Position numbers and translations under genes: made by a program. Source: a virus. From it: a DNA stretch of 21,754 bases. This document shows positions 8,793 to 17,272 of the stretch, piece after piece; the stretch's first letter is position 1, and every line of letters begins with the position of its first letter. The stretch covers positions 1 to 21,754 of IMG/VR virus record IMGVR_UViG_3300017719_000256; one strand, given 5' to 3'. The notes beneath the pieces were generated by a model. The model was not told the origin of the DNA. It saw nothing but the letters and a program-made list of their open reading frames with translations, and made no database searches.

Positions 8793-9530
8793 CTATAATT
8801 GTTTCTCTAAAAACACTAACACATCTACGCCATCGTCAGACTTAAACCAATCAGCTAAATACTGAACAGGGTCTGCACCAAATGGTATCGTTGTTAATCT
8901 TTTTTTGTTTCCTTCTAAATTAAAGTATACCTCTCTCCTCTTATTTCTAAATGCAATAAGCTTATTATCAAAGAACAACTGAACAGTTGACTGTAGTTTT
9001 AATTTAGGGTCAGATAATATATTTAAAAATGTACTTGGATTTTGTTTTGCAAATATAAGTACATCTCTTCTTAACTCAGATGATGTCATCTTAGATACAT
9101 CCTTGTTAAATACAACACGACCAAGATTTTCAAGCTGCTCTATGCTAAGTGACTTAGCTTCGATTAACGCATCCACCTCAGCAGTAAGCTGCTCTACCTC
9201 TTCTGCAGCATCCTTACCATAATCAACCTCAATAAATCGTTTACCGTTTAGAGGGTGGTAGTGTAAAAACTGTTGAAGCACAGGATTTGTTCTTGCAACT
9301 CTAAGCATACCATCTTCAAAGATTACAGGTGTAACAACAGCGTTACCGTCCTGTTCATCTTCAAAACAGCTTTTTTGATTGATAGCATATCTTATGGTTC
9401 TGTTAACTCCTTGCTCCTCGTCAAAGTACAGCAGTGCTGAATTACGAGAGCTTCGTGAAGGAATAATGCACGACAATGGTGCTCTGTCTCTTGTGAGTTT
9501 ATAAACTCTGTCTTTTAATTCTAATTTCAT
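8793..9530 (-). CDS. Conserved phage protein of unknown function downstream of the capsid gene (245 aa)
   Basis: Notable segments are PLSCIIPSRSSRNSALLYFD (residues 18-37), EEQGVNRTIRYAINQKSCFE (38-57), DEQDGNAVV, then a helical part (EEVEQLTAEVDALIEAKSLS) and EVYFNLEGNKKRLTTIPFG near the C-terminus. I recall this pattern as widespread immediately after the capsid gene in marine Bacteroidota phages, but with no established role. The protein is soluble and mixed alpha/beta with no catalytic motif. It is separated from the capsid gene by a terminator-like hairpin and from the next gene by a strong terminator. Its start follows the leader AAAATTTAATCAAA, nearly the same as that of the scaffold gene, which points to co-ordinated translation. 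A head-completion or assembly role is a guess from position. Confidence 0.72.
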   Translation of the reverse strand: MKLELKDRVYKLTRDRAPLSCIIPSRSSRNSALLYFDEEQGVNRTIRYAINQKSCFEDEQDGNAVVTPVIFEDGMLRVARTNPVLQQFLHYHPLNGKRFIEVDYGKDAAEEVEQLTAEVDALIEAKSLSIEQLENLGRVVFNKDVSKMTSSELRRDVLIFAKQNPSTFLNILSDPKLKLQSTVQLFFDNKLIAFRNKRREVYFNLEGNKKRLTTIPFGADPVQYLADWFKSDDGVDVLVFLEKQL

Positions 9531-9544
9531 TTTGATTAAATTTT
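9531..9544 (-). promoter_or_regulatory. SD-less A/T-rich translation leader shared with the scaffold gene
   Basis: On the minus strand AAAATTTAATCAAA directly precedes the ATG of the 245-residue gene. The scaffold gene start at 12208 is preceded by AAAATTTAATCAA. Neither contains a Shine-Dalgarno match. A-rich leaders of this type are usual for efficient translation in Bacteroidota. No TAnnTTTG promoter is seen in the gap. Confidence 0.5.
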
Positions 9545-9551
9545 AAATTTT

Positions 9552-9589
9552 AAAAATAAAAAAGTTAGGAGTGCCTAAGTAGACACTCC
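9552..9589 (-). terminator. Terminator-like hairpin after the major capsid gene
   Basis: The minus strand reads GGAGTGTCT-ACTT-AGGCACTCC, a nine-pair stem including one G-U pair, then TAAC and a broken T-tract TTTTTTATTTTT. It lies 15 nt past the capsid stop. The four-base spacer and the A inside the T-tract make it weaker than the two terminators further left. It may allow partial read-through to the 245-residue gene, for which no separate promoter was seen. Confidence 0.6.
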
Positions 9590-9604
9590 CTCCTCTTTGT
9601 AATA

Positions 9605-11053
9605 TTAGTCTTCGAACAGTACGAAGTTATTTGCACCTAATGTACAAACACATCTTTCAGACAAGAAGTGTACTTCCATCGCATCTAAAGACGATGTAGC
9701 TGCACCACCTGCAGAACCTGTAATCCAAGTCTTATATCTTCTGTCCTCAGTTTCAGAAGCTCTGTAACGAACGTGTAAGAACGGACGTTTAGCATTCTTT
9801 CCAAGAACTTGGTCATACACAGATGTTGAACCTGCAGGTACCAATAAACCGTTGATAGAACCTGTACCTGCGGCTAAACCTCCACGCATAGTTGGGTCAT
9901 TCAGATATTTCCAATCAGTCTTGTAGAAGTCATATCCTCTTCGGAATCCTGTGAATCCTAAGTTCAATGCCATTTCTTCGTCATTGTCAAACAATCCGTA
10001 AGAAGTACCACCCGGTGCACCATAAGAGTTTTGAGCAGCTAACATATCGTCAATTGCAAATCCAAAGTCTCTATCTAAGAATATTACGTTCTCTTCAATT
10101 GCTCCTTGTGCATCAAGTCGTCCGATGATAGCATCGAAGTCAGCTAATGCATTAGGAACGCCACCTGTCCATAGGTTACCTCGTTGTCCTACAGTATAGA
10201 ACACACCTTCAGAACCTTTAGCAATTCCTGCTGCCGTGTTCACAGCATTGTCCATAGGTACTGCTTCAATCATTGAAGTCTCAAGATAGTCATCGAAACG
10301 TAATCTTGTTTCGTGCTCAGACTTCATATACCAAAGGTATCCACTTGCACCGTTCTCTGTTGTTACTTCAACCCATCCAATCTGAGCCATATCAGAACCT
10401 GATACTGCGTATCTATCTTTAATGATAATTGGAGAGTTCTCGAAAATGAAATCGTCAGACTCTAAAGAACCATTCATTCCTTCAGTTCCTTTTGCAAACT
10501 CAGAACCGTAGATGAAGATAGTAACGTCTGCGTTTCCAACTCCTGAACCTGCTTGTGCAAGTCCACCTGCTTCGTAAAAAGCAATTGTAGCTTGAATAGG
10601 AGATACTGTTAAATCAACATCAGTAACAATACCTTTGTTCTCACCTAAACCACTGTTTTGGTGAACAACAACAGTCTGTCCTACTCTCAATGCGATACCA
10701 CTCTGAGCACCAAAAGGACTCGCAGTAGAAACTGCTGCATTAGGGTCATCATTGATTTGGAATACTGCTTCATCAGCAGCAGCTAATGCGGCTGTACCCA
10801 CGCTTGTATATTTAACGTGAAGTCTTCCTTGCTCTGCCCATTTTACAAGGTCTGAGTTAGAAGGCATCTCTGCTCCAACCATTCTTAAAAATGAACTAAT
10901 CGTTCTGTTTCCGTAACGTTCAAATTCCTTTTCATAAGTATCCGGAAGATACTGATTCAAGAAATCAAAGTTAGTAATGTAGTTTGTTGCCAACGGCACT
11001 TGTTGTGCGGACGGCTGTAGGTCAAAACCGGGACCTGTTAATGCTCCTGCCAT
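9605..11053 (-). CDS. Major capsid protein, crAss-like (482 aa)
   Basis: This is the shell protein that builds the icosahedral head. The N-terminal part contains LPDTYEKEFERYGNRTISSF (about residues 35-54) followed by LRMVGAEMPSNSDLVKWAEQ and GRLH. I recognise this as typical of crAss-like HK97-fold capsid proteins. Near the C-terminus VHFLSERCVCTLGANNFVLF also fits. At 482 residues it matches the size expected for that family. Residues about 120-175 (LRVGQTVVVHQNSG and following) look like a beta-rich inserted domain. The gene lies 30 nt after the scaffold-like gene, with an A-rich SD-less leader (AATTAGAAAAA before ATG), and is followed by a terminator-like hairpin, consistent with high expression. 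No cleavage site or maturation protease was identified. Confidence 0.9.
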   Translation of the reverse strand: MAGALTGPGFDLQPSAQQVPLATNYITNFDFLNQYLPDTYEKEFERYGNRTISSFLRMVGAEMPSNSDLVKWAEQGRLHVKYTSVGTAALAAADEAVFQINDDPNAAVSTASPFGAQSGIALRVGQTVVVHQNSGLGENKGIVTDVDLTVSPIQATIAFYEAGGLAQAGSGVGNADVTIFIYGSEFAKGTEGMNGSLESDDFIFENSPIIIKDRYAVSGSDMAQIGWVEVTTENGASGYLWYMKSEHETRLRFDDYLETSMIEAVPMDNAVNTAAGIAKGSEGVFYTVGQRGNLWTGGVPNALADFDAIIGRLDAQGAIEENVIFLDRDFGFAIDDMLAAQNSYGAPGGTSYGLFDNDEEMALNLGFTGFRRGYDFYKTDWKYLNDPTMRGGLAAGTGSINGLLVPAGSTSVYDQVLGKNAKRPFLHVRYRASETEDRRYKTWITGSAGGAATSSLDAMEVHFLSERCVCTLGANNFVLFED

Positions 11054-11083
11054 TTTTTCTAATTTTTAAATGTTTTAAATATT

Positions 11084-12208
11084 TTACTTTCTACTCTTAA
11101 TTTTCAAGCCTCTACTACTTGGTGTAGATATAGACTTGATTTGCAATCCATCCTTACGGTTTGATACTTGAGGTGCTTTACGTTCTGTCATATCGACATT
11201 TTTCATTCTACGTGTTACACTCTCAGTAGCATCCGATTTACCTTGTTCATAAAAGAACGAAGCAAACTTATTCGGATTCATTGCGACAGCTAATGCTCTG
11301 TGGTAACCTGCAGCATCGCTAAGCATACCCGTGTCTTTATCAATAAATTTCCTTACGAAACCTTGATAATCCATTTGTTGCTCTTTGATTCTATCAGTCT
11401 CACCCGGTTTGAAAGTAAAAGTATCTTCCCCAATCTTGAAATCAAAACCTTTGAAATCTTGGAAAACTTGGTCTGTTTTTTCAGTAAACCATTCTCTTTT
11501 TCTTTTTATCTCTTCTTGAGCTGTATCAGCCTCAGCTAAATATCGCTTGTACTCTTCAATCTCTTGCATCTGCTCATCAGAGACTCCAACCGTACTTGAC
11601 TCAAGTGGTTGTTTGTACATCTCCTTTTGCTCTTCAAAAAAGTTCTTAGCTTTAGCGATAGCCTTTTTCTTTGCCAACTTAGTTTTCTTAATATCTCTCT
11701 CTTCGTCTAAGTCCTCATCATAGCTGTAGTCATCCATAAGGACCTCTACATCTTCTGAGTCGGTAGCCTCGCCTGAAGCAAGAAAATATTCAGATAACAT
11801 TTGGTCTTCGTCCATAGAAGAAAAATCTCGGTTTAGTTTTACGTAATCTTCAATCCCTCTCCCTGTACTTTTTTTATAATCAAAATAACCTTTAACATCT
11901 TCAGGCAACTCTTCATTTTTTTCTCTTTGTTCGAAAAGTTGGTCTACAGATGTAAAGTCTTTCTCATATCTGTTTTTAATAAATGAAAGAACGTCATCCT
12001 CATTTAACTCAGAGGATTGAGTTTCTACATTATCCTGCATCTCTACAGTGTCTTGTGTGTCATCAGATGTAGAGTCAGATGGTTGCATATCAATCTGTTC
12101 TACATTTGTTTGGTTATGTCTTTCTTCTGCATCTTTTAATAGTTTAGCCTCTATTTCCTGTTGAGACTTTTCTTCAGTCCCGGTAACTTCTTTTACTTTA
12201 AATTCCAT
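11084..12208 (-). CDS. Probable capsid scaffolding protein (374 aa)
   Basis: This is a highly charged, helical and coiled protein encoded just before the major capsid gene, as scaffolding proteins usually are. The first 170 residues are very acidic and Gln/Asp/Ser-rich (DTQDTVEMQDNVETQ; DVEVLMDDYSYDEDLDEERD). Residues about 170-250 are long Lys/Glu helices (KKTKLAKKKAIAKAKNFFEE). The C-terminus is basic with a twice-repeated GLxIKS motif (GLQIKS at 354-359, GLKIKS at 367-372), ending SRK. P22-type scaffolds likewise use a basic C-terminal segment to bind capsid protein. There is no enzymatic motif and no recognisable protease domain. It has its own -7 promoter element, so scaffold and capsid can be boosted over portal and terminase. 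Primary sequence is poorly conserved in this class, so the name rests on composition and position. Confidence 0.75.
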   Translation of the reverse strand: MEFKVKEVTGTEEKSQQEIEAKLLKDAEERHNQTNVEQIDMQPSDSTSDDTQDTVEMQDNVETQSSELNEDDVLSFIKNRYEKDFTSVDQLFEQREKNEELPEDVKGYFDYKKSTGRGIEDYVKLNRDFSSMDEDQMLSEYFLASGEATDSEDVEVLMDDYSYDEDLDEERDIKKTKLAKKKAIAKAKNFFEEQKEMYKQPLESSTVGVSDEQMQEIEEYKRYLAEADTAQEEIKRKREWFTEKTDQVFQDFKGFDFKIGEDTFTFKPGETDRIKEQQMDYQGFVRKFIDKDTGMLSDAAGYHRALAVAMNPNKFASFFYEQGKSDATESVTRRMKNVDMTERKAPQVSNRKDGLQIKSISTPSSRGLKIKSRK

Positions 12209-12231
12209 TTGATTAAATTTTTACAAAGTTA
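12209..12231 (-). promoter_or_regulatory. TAACTTTG promoter element and A-rich leader before the scaffold and capsid genes
   Basis: The minus strand carries TAACTTTG at 12231-12224, an exact TAnnTTTG match. A 15-nt leader ending in AAAATTTAATCAA follows, then ATG at 12208. No TTTG at -33 is visible. The site lies in the 51-nt gap after the portal stop, where no terminator is seen, so scaffold and capsid genes would receive read-through from upstream plus their own transcript. Confidence 0.6.
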
Positions 12232-12259
12232 GTTAATATTTTTTATTGATTTTATTCGA

Positions 12260-14695
12260 TTATCTTGGAGAGAACTCAGCTAAGTCAAATCCATCTAAGC
12301 TATCCTCGTTAGACTCAAATCTTTGTGGAGGTAGATTGTTCTTACGTTGATTGATTAACTGTGACTGCTGCGTGTTCTGCTGATTTATCCTTGAAGATTT
12401 TGCATCCTCTCGTTGAGTCTCTCGTGATTGTAAAGCATTCTCAGACATATCTCGAAGCTGCTGATTGTAGTTAAACTCTTCCTGCATCAACATAGACTTT
12501 AACTTAGCCTCGTTGTTCATCTTCTCAATCTCAAACGCAATCTTAGCCTGCTCAAGCTGCATCTTGCCTCTTATCTCCATCTCCATCTTTTGTGCCGCCA
12601 TCTGTGCTGCCATCTGTTGAGACTGCATATTTATCTGACCTGTCATAGCCTGCTTCTGCATCTCCATCTGTTCTTGCTTATCTTGCTTCTGCTTACGCTT
12701 TAACTTAAGGAGTTGATTAGCAAGCTTGATATTCTTAAGCTCTCTAATATCTATGGCATCCTCAAGATTAATATCCTGCTTAGATAAAGCCATTTGTATG
12801 TTCTGCTCAAGCTTAGCTTTGTCCTCTTCGTCAGGTGCTACCTCTATAAATATACCAAAGTCATATACGTAAAGGTCACTTATCTCGTTAAGTATTGAGA
12901 CGTTGTACTTTCCTATCTTGTTTGCAAAGTCGTCTTTAAAGTCTGAGTACTCAAGTATATCTGCAACACGGTACGTTAATGCCTCCGCTAAACTTCTGTA
13001 TATGTAAAGGCTTCCATCAAGTATATGTCGAGTAGCTACATTAGAGTTTAATGCTGCAAGTTTCTGTAGTCCAACCAACGAGTTAGGGTCAGGATTACTT
13101 CCGTCTCGTGCCTCGTTTAATCCTGTTACGGTTCTAATCATACCTAAGTAATGATTGTAGTTTCCTATAAGCATCTGTGTCTTAGACGCTCCTGAATTAG
13201 ATGTAAGCTGTTGTATAGGAACCTTAGCCTGATTATAGTCACCATCCTGAGTGTATGACCTTCCTATCACACTACCCGTTTGGAAGTATAACCTTAATGC
13301 ATCCTCAGGGTTATATGCGTTGCCTGTACCGAGGTCAACCTCGTTTAGTCCATCTGCATCTATATATACACCATCAGGTACTACCCTTGCAATAACCTGT
13401 TGTAGCTTTAGGTGTGTCATCTGTATTAAATCAGCAAATGGCACCATCCTTCTTACTAAAGACTCTAACCTACCCTTATACATCCTTGGGGCAACTGCCA
13501 CATAGTTTGGAAGTGCGTGCTGACTTGTTGACTTAGGTCTCACCATATTCTTTGCAAGCTCCCACTTTAATAGGATATTGGTTCCCATAACCATAACACC
13601 GTCATACCACACGTCAATTGTTTTCTCAAACTTCTCAAAGTTCCCTTCCTCCATTACATCTACAGGTGGGTCAAATTGGTCATCCTTCTCAATCACCTTA
13701 TTGCCGCCTGTTGCTGTAATCTTTTTCTTATAGACCATCTTCTCTGTGGTCTTATAGTTAAAGTATAATAATGTTACAGTATCCCTGAAGAAAATATCGT
13801 TCTCATAGAACTGAGCTACGTTATAGTAGTCGTACCAAGATTGGCTGTACTTACTTATCTCCTCTAAATCTTCTGTTGTCAATGAAGGGTCTATCTTCAT
13901 TAGCTCTGTGATAGGAAGTGTCTTAACCTCTCCCCAATAGAAACAATCCTTAAAGTGTGGGTCTTCAGTGTAGCTGTATACCACATTAGCAGGGTCTACA
14001 TACGATACCTTTACCCCTGAGCCCTTTAAAAACTCGTGCTTTGCTATACCAATCCCTACCGTTGCTATGTCATAATCTACTCGCTTACGTAGGTCTATAT
14101 AATGATTCTCTTCAAATATAGTATTGATAGCCTCTTCCTCTGCTATCTCTATAGCAGGCTTGTAGTTAAGCTGCATATATAAAGACATCTCCTCATCATC
14201 TTGAGGTAGTGCATCCTCAGGCATTATAAACGGGTCGTATCCTGACTTCTCTTTTACTATAGAGAGCTGTTCTTTTGCAGCCATCTGCCCCTCCATCATA
14301 TCCTGATACTTGCTTCTCTTTGATTGAGACATTGCATCCTGAGCATATGCCTTAACCTTAAACAGTCTGTCAGACATTCCGTTCACTACTATATCCACAA
14401 ACTTAGGGATAACAGGAACAGGTGTCCAATCTAAGTTAAGATAAGACAGGTCGCCATCAATAGCCAACTCGTTCTTATACTTGCTTATTGACTGCTCACC
14501 TCTTGCGTATAATCTCAATCTGTGAAACTCTCTCCATTGGTCATAAAACCTACAACCATTTCCATCCTTACGAAACCATTCATACTGAATGGCTTGCCCT
14601 ATCATCAACCCGTATTCATCTGTTGCTTTCTCAGCATCAGAAACAAACTGACTTGGAAACCCTGCAGATGAAATATTAATTTTTACATCCTTCAT
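12260..14695 (-). CDS. Portal protein, crAss-like (811 aa)
   Basis: This forms the dodecameric ring at one head vertex through which DNA is packaged and ejected. Length, and placement directly after the large terminase and before the scaffold and capsid genes, fit a crAss-like portal. Conserved-looking segments include the wing/stem region with YVAVAPRMYKGRLESLVRRM (about residues 397-416), LIQMTHLKLQQVIARVVPDG and GLNEARDGSNPDPNSLVGLQ, followed by a helical crown. Residues about 655-760 are a Gln/Met/Lys-rich coiled region (KQDKQEQMEMQKQAM; AAQMAAQKMEMEIRGKMQLE), a C-terminal extension often seen in this group. The ATG overlaps the terminase stop as ATGA (14695-14692), which indicates translational coupling. 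No frameshift or truncation is seen. Confidence 0.88.
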   Translation of the reverse strand: MKDVKINISSAGFPSQFVSDAEKATDEYGLMIGQAIQYEWFRKDGNGCRFYDQWREFHRLRLYARGEQSISKYKNELAIDGDLSYLNLDWTPVPVIPKFVDIVVNGMSDRLFKVKAYAQDAMSQSKRSKYQDMMEGQMAAKEQLSIVKEKSGYDPFIMPEDALPQDDEEMSLYMQLNYKPAIEIAEEEAINTIFEENHYIDLRKRVDYDIATVGIGIAKHEFLKGSGVKVSYVDPANVVYSYTEDPHFKDCFYWGEVKTLPITELMKIDPSLTTEDLEEISKYSQSWYDYYNVAQFYENDIFFRDTVTLLYFNYKTTEKMVYKKKITATGGNKVIEKDDQFDPPVDVMEEGNFEKFEKTIDVWYDGVMVMGTNILLKWELAKNMVRPKSTSQHALPNYVAVAPRMYKGRLESLVRRMVPFADLIQMTHLKLQQVIARVVPDGVYIDADGLNEVDLGTGNAYNPEDALRLYFQTGSVIGRSYTQDGDYNQAKVPIQQLTSNSGASKTQMLIGNYNHYLGMIRTVTGLNEARDGSNPDPNSLVGLQKLAALNSNVATRHILDGSLYIYRSLAEALTYRVADILEYSDFKDDFANKIGKYNVSILNEISDLYVYDFGIFIEVAPDEEDKAKLEQNIQMALSKQDINLEDAIDIRELKNIKLANQLLKLKRKQKQDKQEQMEMQKQAMTGQINMQSQQMAAQMAAQKMEMEIRGKMQLEQAKIAFEIEKMNNEAKLKSMLMQEEFNYNQQLRDMSENALQSRETQREDAKSSRINQQNTQQSQLINQRKNNLPPQRFESNEDSLDGFDLAEFSPR

Positions 14696-16920
14696 CTAAT
14701 TATTTGACTTGTTTTTCCTGTATTAGTATACCTTGCAAAGTTAACTTTTATTTTTGATTCTTTTCTTTCGGGTTGATATAGGTTTTTTTGACACGCCATA
14801 ATAGCCAAACCCGTACTAATAGAGGCATCAAATTTAGTCCTGTTGGTTATATCAAACTTTGCCCAATCCTCCAATGTCCTATTGAATGCCATCGAGTTCA
14901 TATCGCCATTATCCCTTAACCCAATATGTCCCTCTATGTAAGACTCAATTGCTGCTGCGTGTGCTTGCTTAACAGCCTCACTTGAGTTAGGTATACCACC
15001 CAACTCTCTTTCTGTCTTAGACAGCTTCGTAAATGCCTTATCGGGTCTATTGGTACAGAACCCTCTGTAGCCTCTATTCTTAAAATGATATAGCAACCTT
15101 GGCTTATTGTTCTCTATTAGTATTGGCATACCGTAAAACACGCAAGCCATTAGCACATCCTCAAAGAATATCTCGGCTGTCTGTGGTCGTGCAATATACT
15201 CTAAGAAGAACTCGTTGCTCGGAGCCTCTTCCATACTAAACTTTGTTAGCCCGTGTAGAGAACCGTTTGACCCCACACCTCCTACGGTCCCACTAATATC
15301 ATATGAGTCACATCCAAAGCTACCTATGTGTTCGTTTCCCGGATACATAACCCCATTCTTTTTTACTATCCTGTTCTGCAGGTTTCGATTTGGTACCCAC
15401 GTAATAAAAAATCTTCCTCGCTTGTCAGGATTAAACATAACCGTACTATCCTTGATACCGTTCTTCCAACTGAAAGACCCACGTGTCACATACTGCTCTG
15501 TTATCATACTATCGTTGTAGTCTATCTGCTGATATATCTTTGTCAAGTTAAACAGTGACTGCTTGCTCTCGTCCCTAAATGCGTGGGACTCTGTACGTGG
15601 AAACTGTCTGTAGTATTCGTTTAATGCATCAGGGTCATTCTTTAATGACTCTACCTCGTTGTCCCAATACTCTACAGCACCTTGTGTAATCCACTCATTG
15701 TCAATGCCTTTAACCTTACCGTCAGCATTCTTTAGCACAGGCATACCGTACCTGTCGATAAACCCTTCCATATTCCATTCCATAGGAATAAAAAGAGAGT
15801 ACATACCACTCTTGGTCTGACCGTTAGCATTTCTTTTAGTTACATCAGAATCGTAGTACAGCCTCTTAAAGTTTTCTCCACCCTTGCTTAATGCATTTGA
15901 TGTTGAGCCCATCATACACTTACCTATAATCCTGCTACCTAATCTTAGACACGTCTTGGTGACACGCCAATTGTTTAGGATGTTGTTGGGCTTTAACCAC
16001 TTACCACTCTCATCGTGTACTAACAATAGAAGCTTCTCACCATCATAGCTGTTGTCGTCTGTGTTCTTCCAATCTATCGTGGTATCCAACCCCTCTATCT
16101 CATCAGCATCTATATCATACATATTCTTCTTGGTAATCTTAGCCGCAGGTACACGGTACGCTAACTCAGTCTTTGGTTTATCCATACCATCCATAATAGG
16201 CTTGAAGAAGAACGGTAGCCTGCTGTTTATTGGCACAACCTTGTCGGTAAACATCTTCTTAGCATCGCTACCCGTCTTGGATAGTATCCCAACCCTTGCA
16301 TCTTTTGCAAGCGTACCTGTATTGACACACTCTGACGATGACATAAAGGAGAACCCTGAACGTCTAATCTTTAGGTATATCATCCCAAAGCTTCTCTTGT
16401 CTGCCTTACAAGCCTCCCAATATATATACAGTAACCTATTTGCCTCTCTGAAGTCAGGGTATCCAACATCTATTGTAGTCCATTGCAGATACATATAGTG
16501 TGCCCCGGTTATGTATGTAGGCTTGCCATTACTCATAAACCAAAAACCAAGCTCCCTATTATCGAACTCTGCTTCAATATAGTCCACCCATCTTGCCTTA
16601 AAATCTGACAGCATCTCATTCCACTGAAAGATGGATGAAATCTTAGATAAAGGTTTTGGTAAATCTTGACGCTCCCAATACTGTTCTTTCTTGTCCTTAT
16701 GTCTTTGGTATATTTCTTTTGGAGGTTTGGGGAGTGCTATCTTTAGTCCTGATATTTCAATTATCTCTCCTATCTCTCCGGTCTTTGATATTACTATAAC
16801 GTCATACTTCTCGTTATAACCGTACAGCCAAGACCTGTTGCGGTTCTTGTTAGTATACACGCTCTTAGGTATGTAGTCGTGTATTACTCGGTATATATTA
16901 TTTGGACCTTCTTTCTGCAA
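14692..16920 (-). CDS. terL: Large terminase subunit (742 aa)
   Basis: This is the ATP-driven packaging motor and nuclease that cuts concatemers and pumps DNA through the portal. The ATPase part shows a Walker-A-position segment YLKIRRSGFSF (182-192) that lacks the standard GK[ST], a clear Walker B LLLLVHDE (297-304, with D303 and E304) and a coupling motif GSTSNA (338-343). The RNase-H-fold nuclease part shows GCDSYD (D538) and DVLMACVFYGMPILIENN, with acidic candidates D588 and E603. Length suits terminases of crAss-like phages. It overlaps the upstream 92-residue gene by 23 nt and the portal start by 4 nt. The atypical P-loop is seen in the sequence. Whether it is normal for this group would need an alignment. 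Confidence 0.9.
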   Translation of the reverse strand: MQKEGPNNIYRVIHDYIPKSVYTNKNRNRSWLYGYNEKYDVIVISKTGEIGEIIEISGLKIALPKPPKEIYQRHKDKKEQYWERQDLPKPLSKISSIFQWNEMLSDFKARWVDYIEAEFDNRELGFWFMSNGKPTYITGAHYMYLQWTTIDVGYPDFREANRLLYIYWEACKADKRSFGMIYLKIRRSGFSFMSSSECVNTGTLAKDARVGILSKTGSDAKKMFTDKVVPINSRLPFFFKPIMDGMDKPKTELAYRVPAAKITKKNMYDIDADEIEGLDTTIDWKNTDDNSYDGEKLLLLVHDESGKWLKPNNILNNWRVTKTCLRLGSRIIGKCMMGSTSNALSKGGENFKRLYYDSDVTKRNANGQTKSGMYSLFIPMEWNMEGFIDRYGMPVLKNADGKVKGIDNEWITQGAVEYWDNEVESLKNDPDALNEYYRQFPRTESHAFRDESKQSLFNLTKIYQQIDYNDSMITEQYVTRGSFSWKNGIKDSTVMFNPDKRGRFFITWVPNRNLQNRIVKKNGVMYPGNEHIGSFGCDSYDISGTVGGVGSNGSLHGLTKFSMEEAPSNEFFLEYIARPQTAEIFFEDVLMACVFYGMPILIENNKPRLLYHFKNRGYRGFCTNRPDKAFTKLSKTERELGGIPNSSEAVKQAHAAAIESYIEGHIGLRDNGDMNSMAFNRTLEDWAKFDITNRTKFDASISTGLAIMACQKNLYQPERKESKIKVNFARYTNTGKTSQIIR

Positions 16921-17176
16921 ACCCTTGTTTTGTATCTAACTTATTAGGCACACCACTACTCTCTATAGCCTCTCGCTCTTCTTCAATCCTTTTTAATATC
17001 TCAAAGGCATCGAATATTGCAAGCTTCTTTGTAGCAGCAGCATTTTTCAACCTATCTGCTGATATGTCATCCTCAGGGTCGTGCTTTATAATCTGCTCCT
17101 TAGCAACCTTTATTAGTTGTTCTACAGCCTTGTGACCTGCTTCAATTATTTTTAGCTTTATCGCCTTGGTGTCCAT
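16898..17176 (-). CDS. Small helical protein, candidate small terminase subunit (92 aa)
   Basis: The product is almost wholly helical and charged (IKLKIIEAGHKAVEQLIKVA; AAATKKLAIFDAFEILKRIE), with an acidic turn DPEDDISADRL at about residues 34-44. I recall near-identical small proteins directly before the large terminase in marine Bacteroidota phages. The 23-nt overlap with the large terminase gene and its size suggest the DNA-recognising small terminase. No helix-turn-helix can be named with certainty. The start is set by the TAG-ATG junction with the 31-residue gene. The TAG is in the same frame, so read-through would fuse the two. An alternative is a packaging accessory protein. Confidence 0.6.
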   Translation of the reverse strand: MDTKAIKLKIIEAGHKAVEQLIKVAKEQIIKHDPEDDISADRLKNAAATKKLAIFDAFEILKRIEEEREAIESSGVPNKLDTKQGFAERRSK

Positions 17177-17272
17177 CTATGTTAAAATATTAATGATAAA
17201 CAATATTAGTATTATATCTAAAATAATCTTTGTTATAAGCAAGACAGCTAATGATTTAAAAAACTTTCTCAT
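17177..17272 (-). CDS. 31-residue single-pass membrane peptide
   Basis: Translation gives MRKFFKSLAVLLITKIILDI then ILILFIINILT. A basic N-terminus (R2, K3, K6) is followed by a hydrophobic stretch from about residue 8 to 31, interrupted only by T14, K15, D19 and N28. The ATG overlaps the upstream stop as ATGA (17272-17269), and the TAG stop abuts the ATG of the 92-residue gene with no gap. Such exact coupling on both sides strongly suggests a translated gene rather than spacer. It would insert in the inner membrane. Function is unknown. No family is recognised. Confidence 0.65.
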   Translation of the reverse strand: MRKFFKSLAVLLITKIILDIILILFIINILT

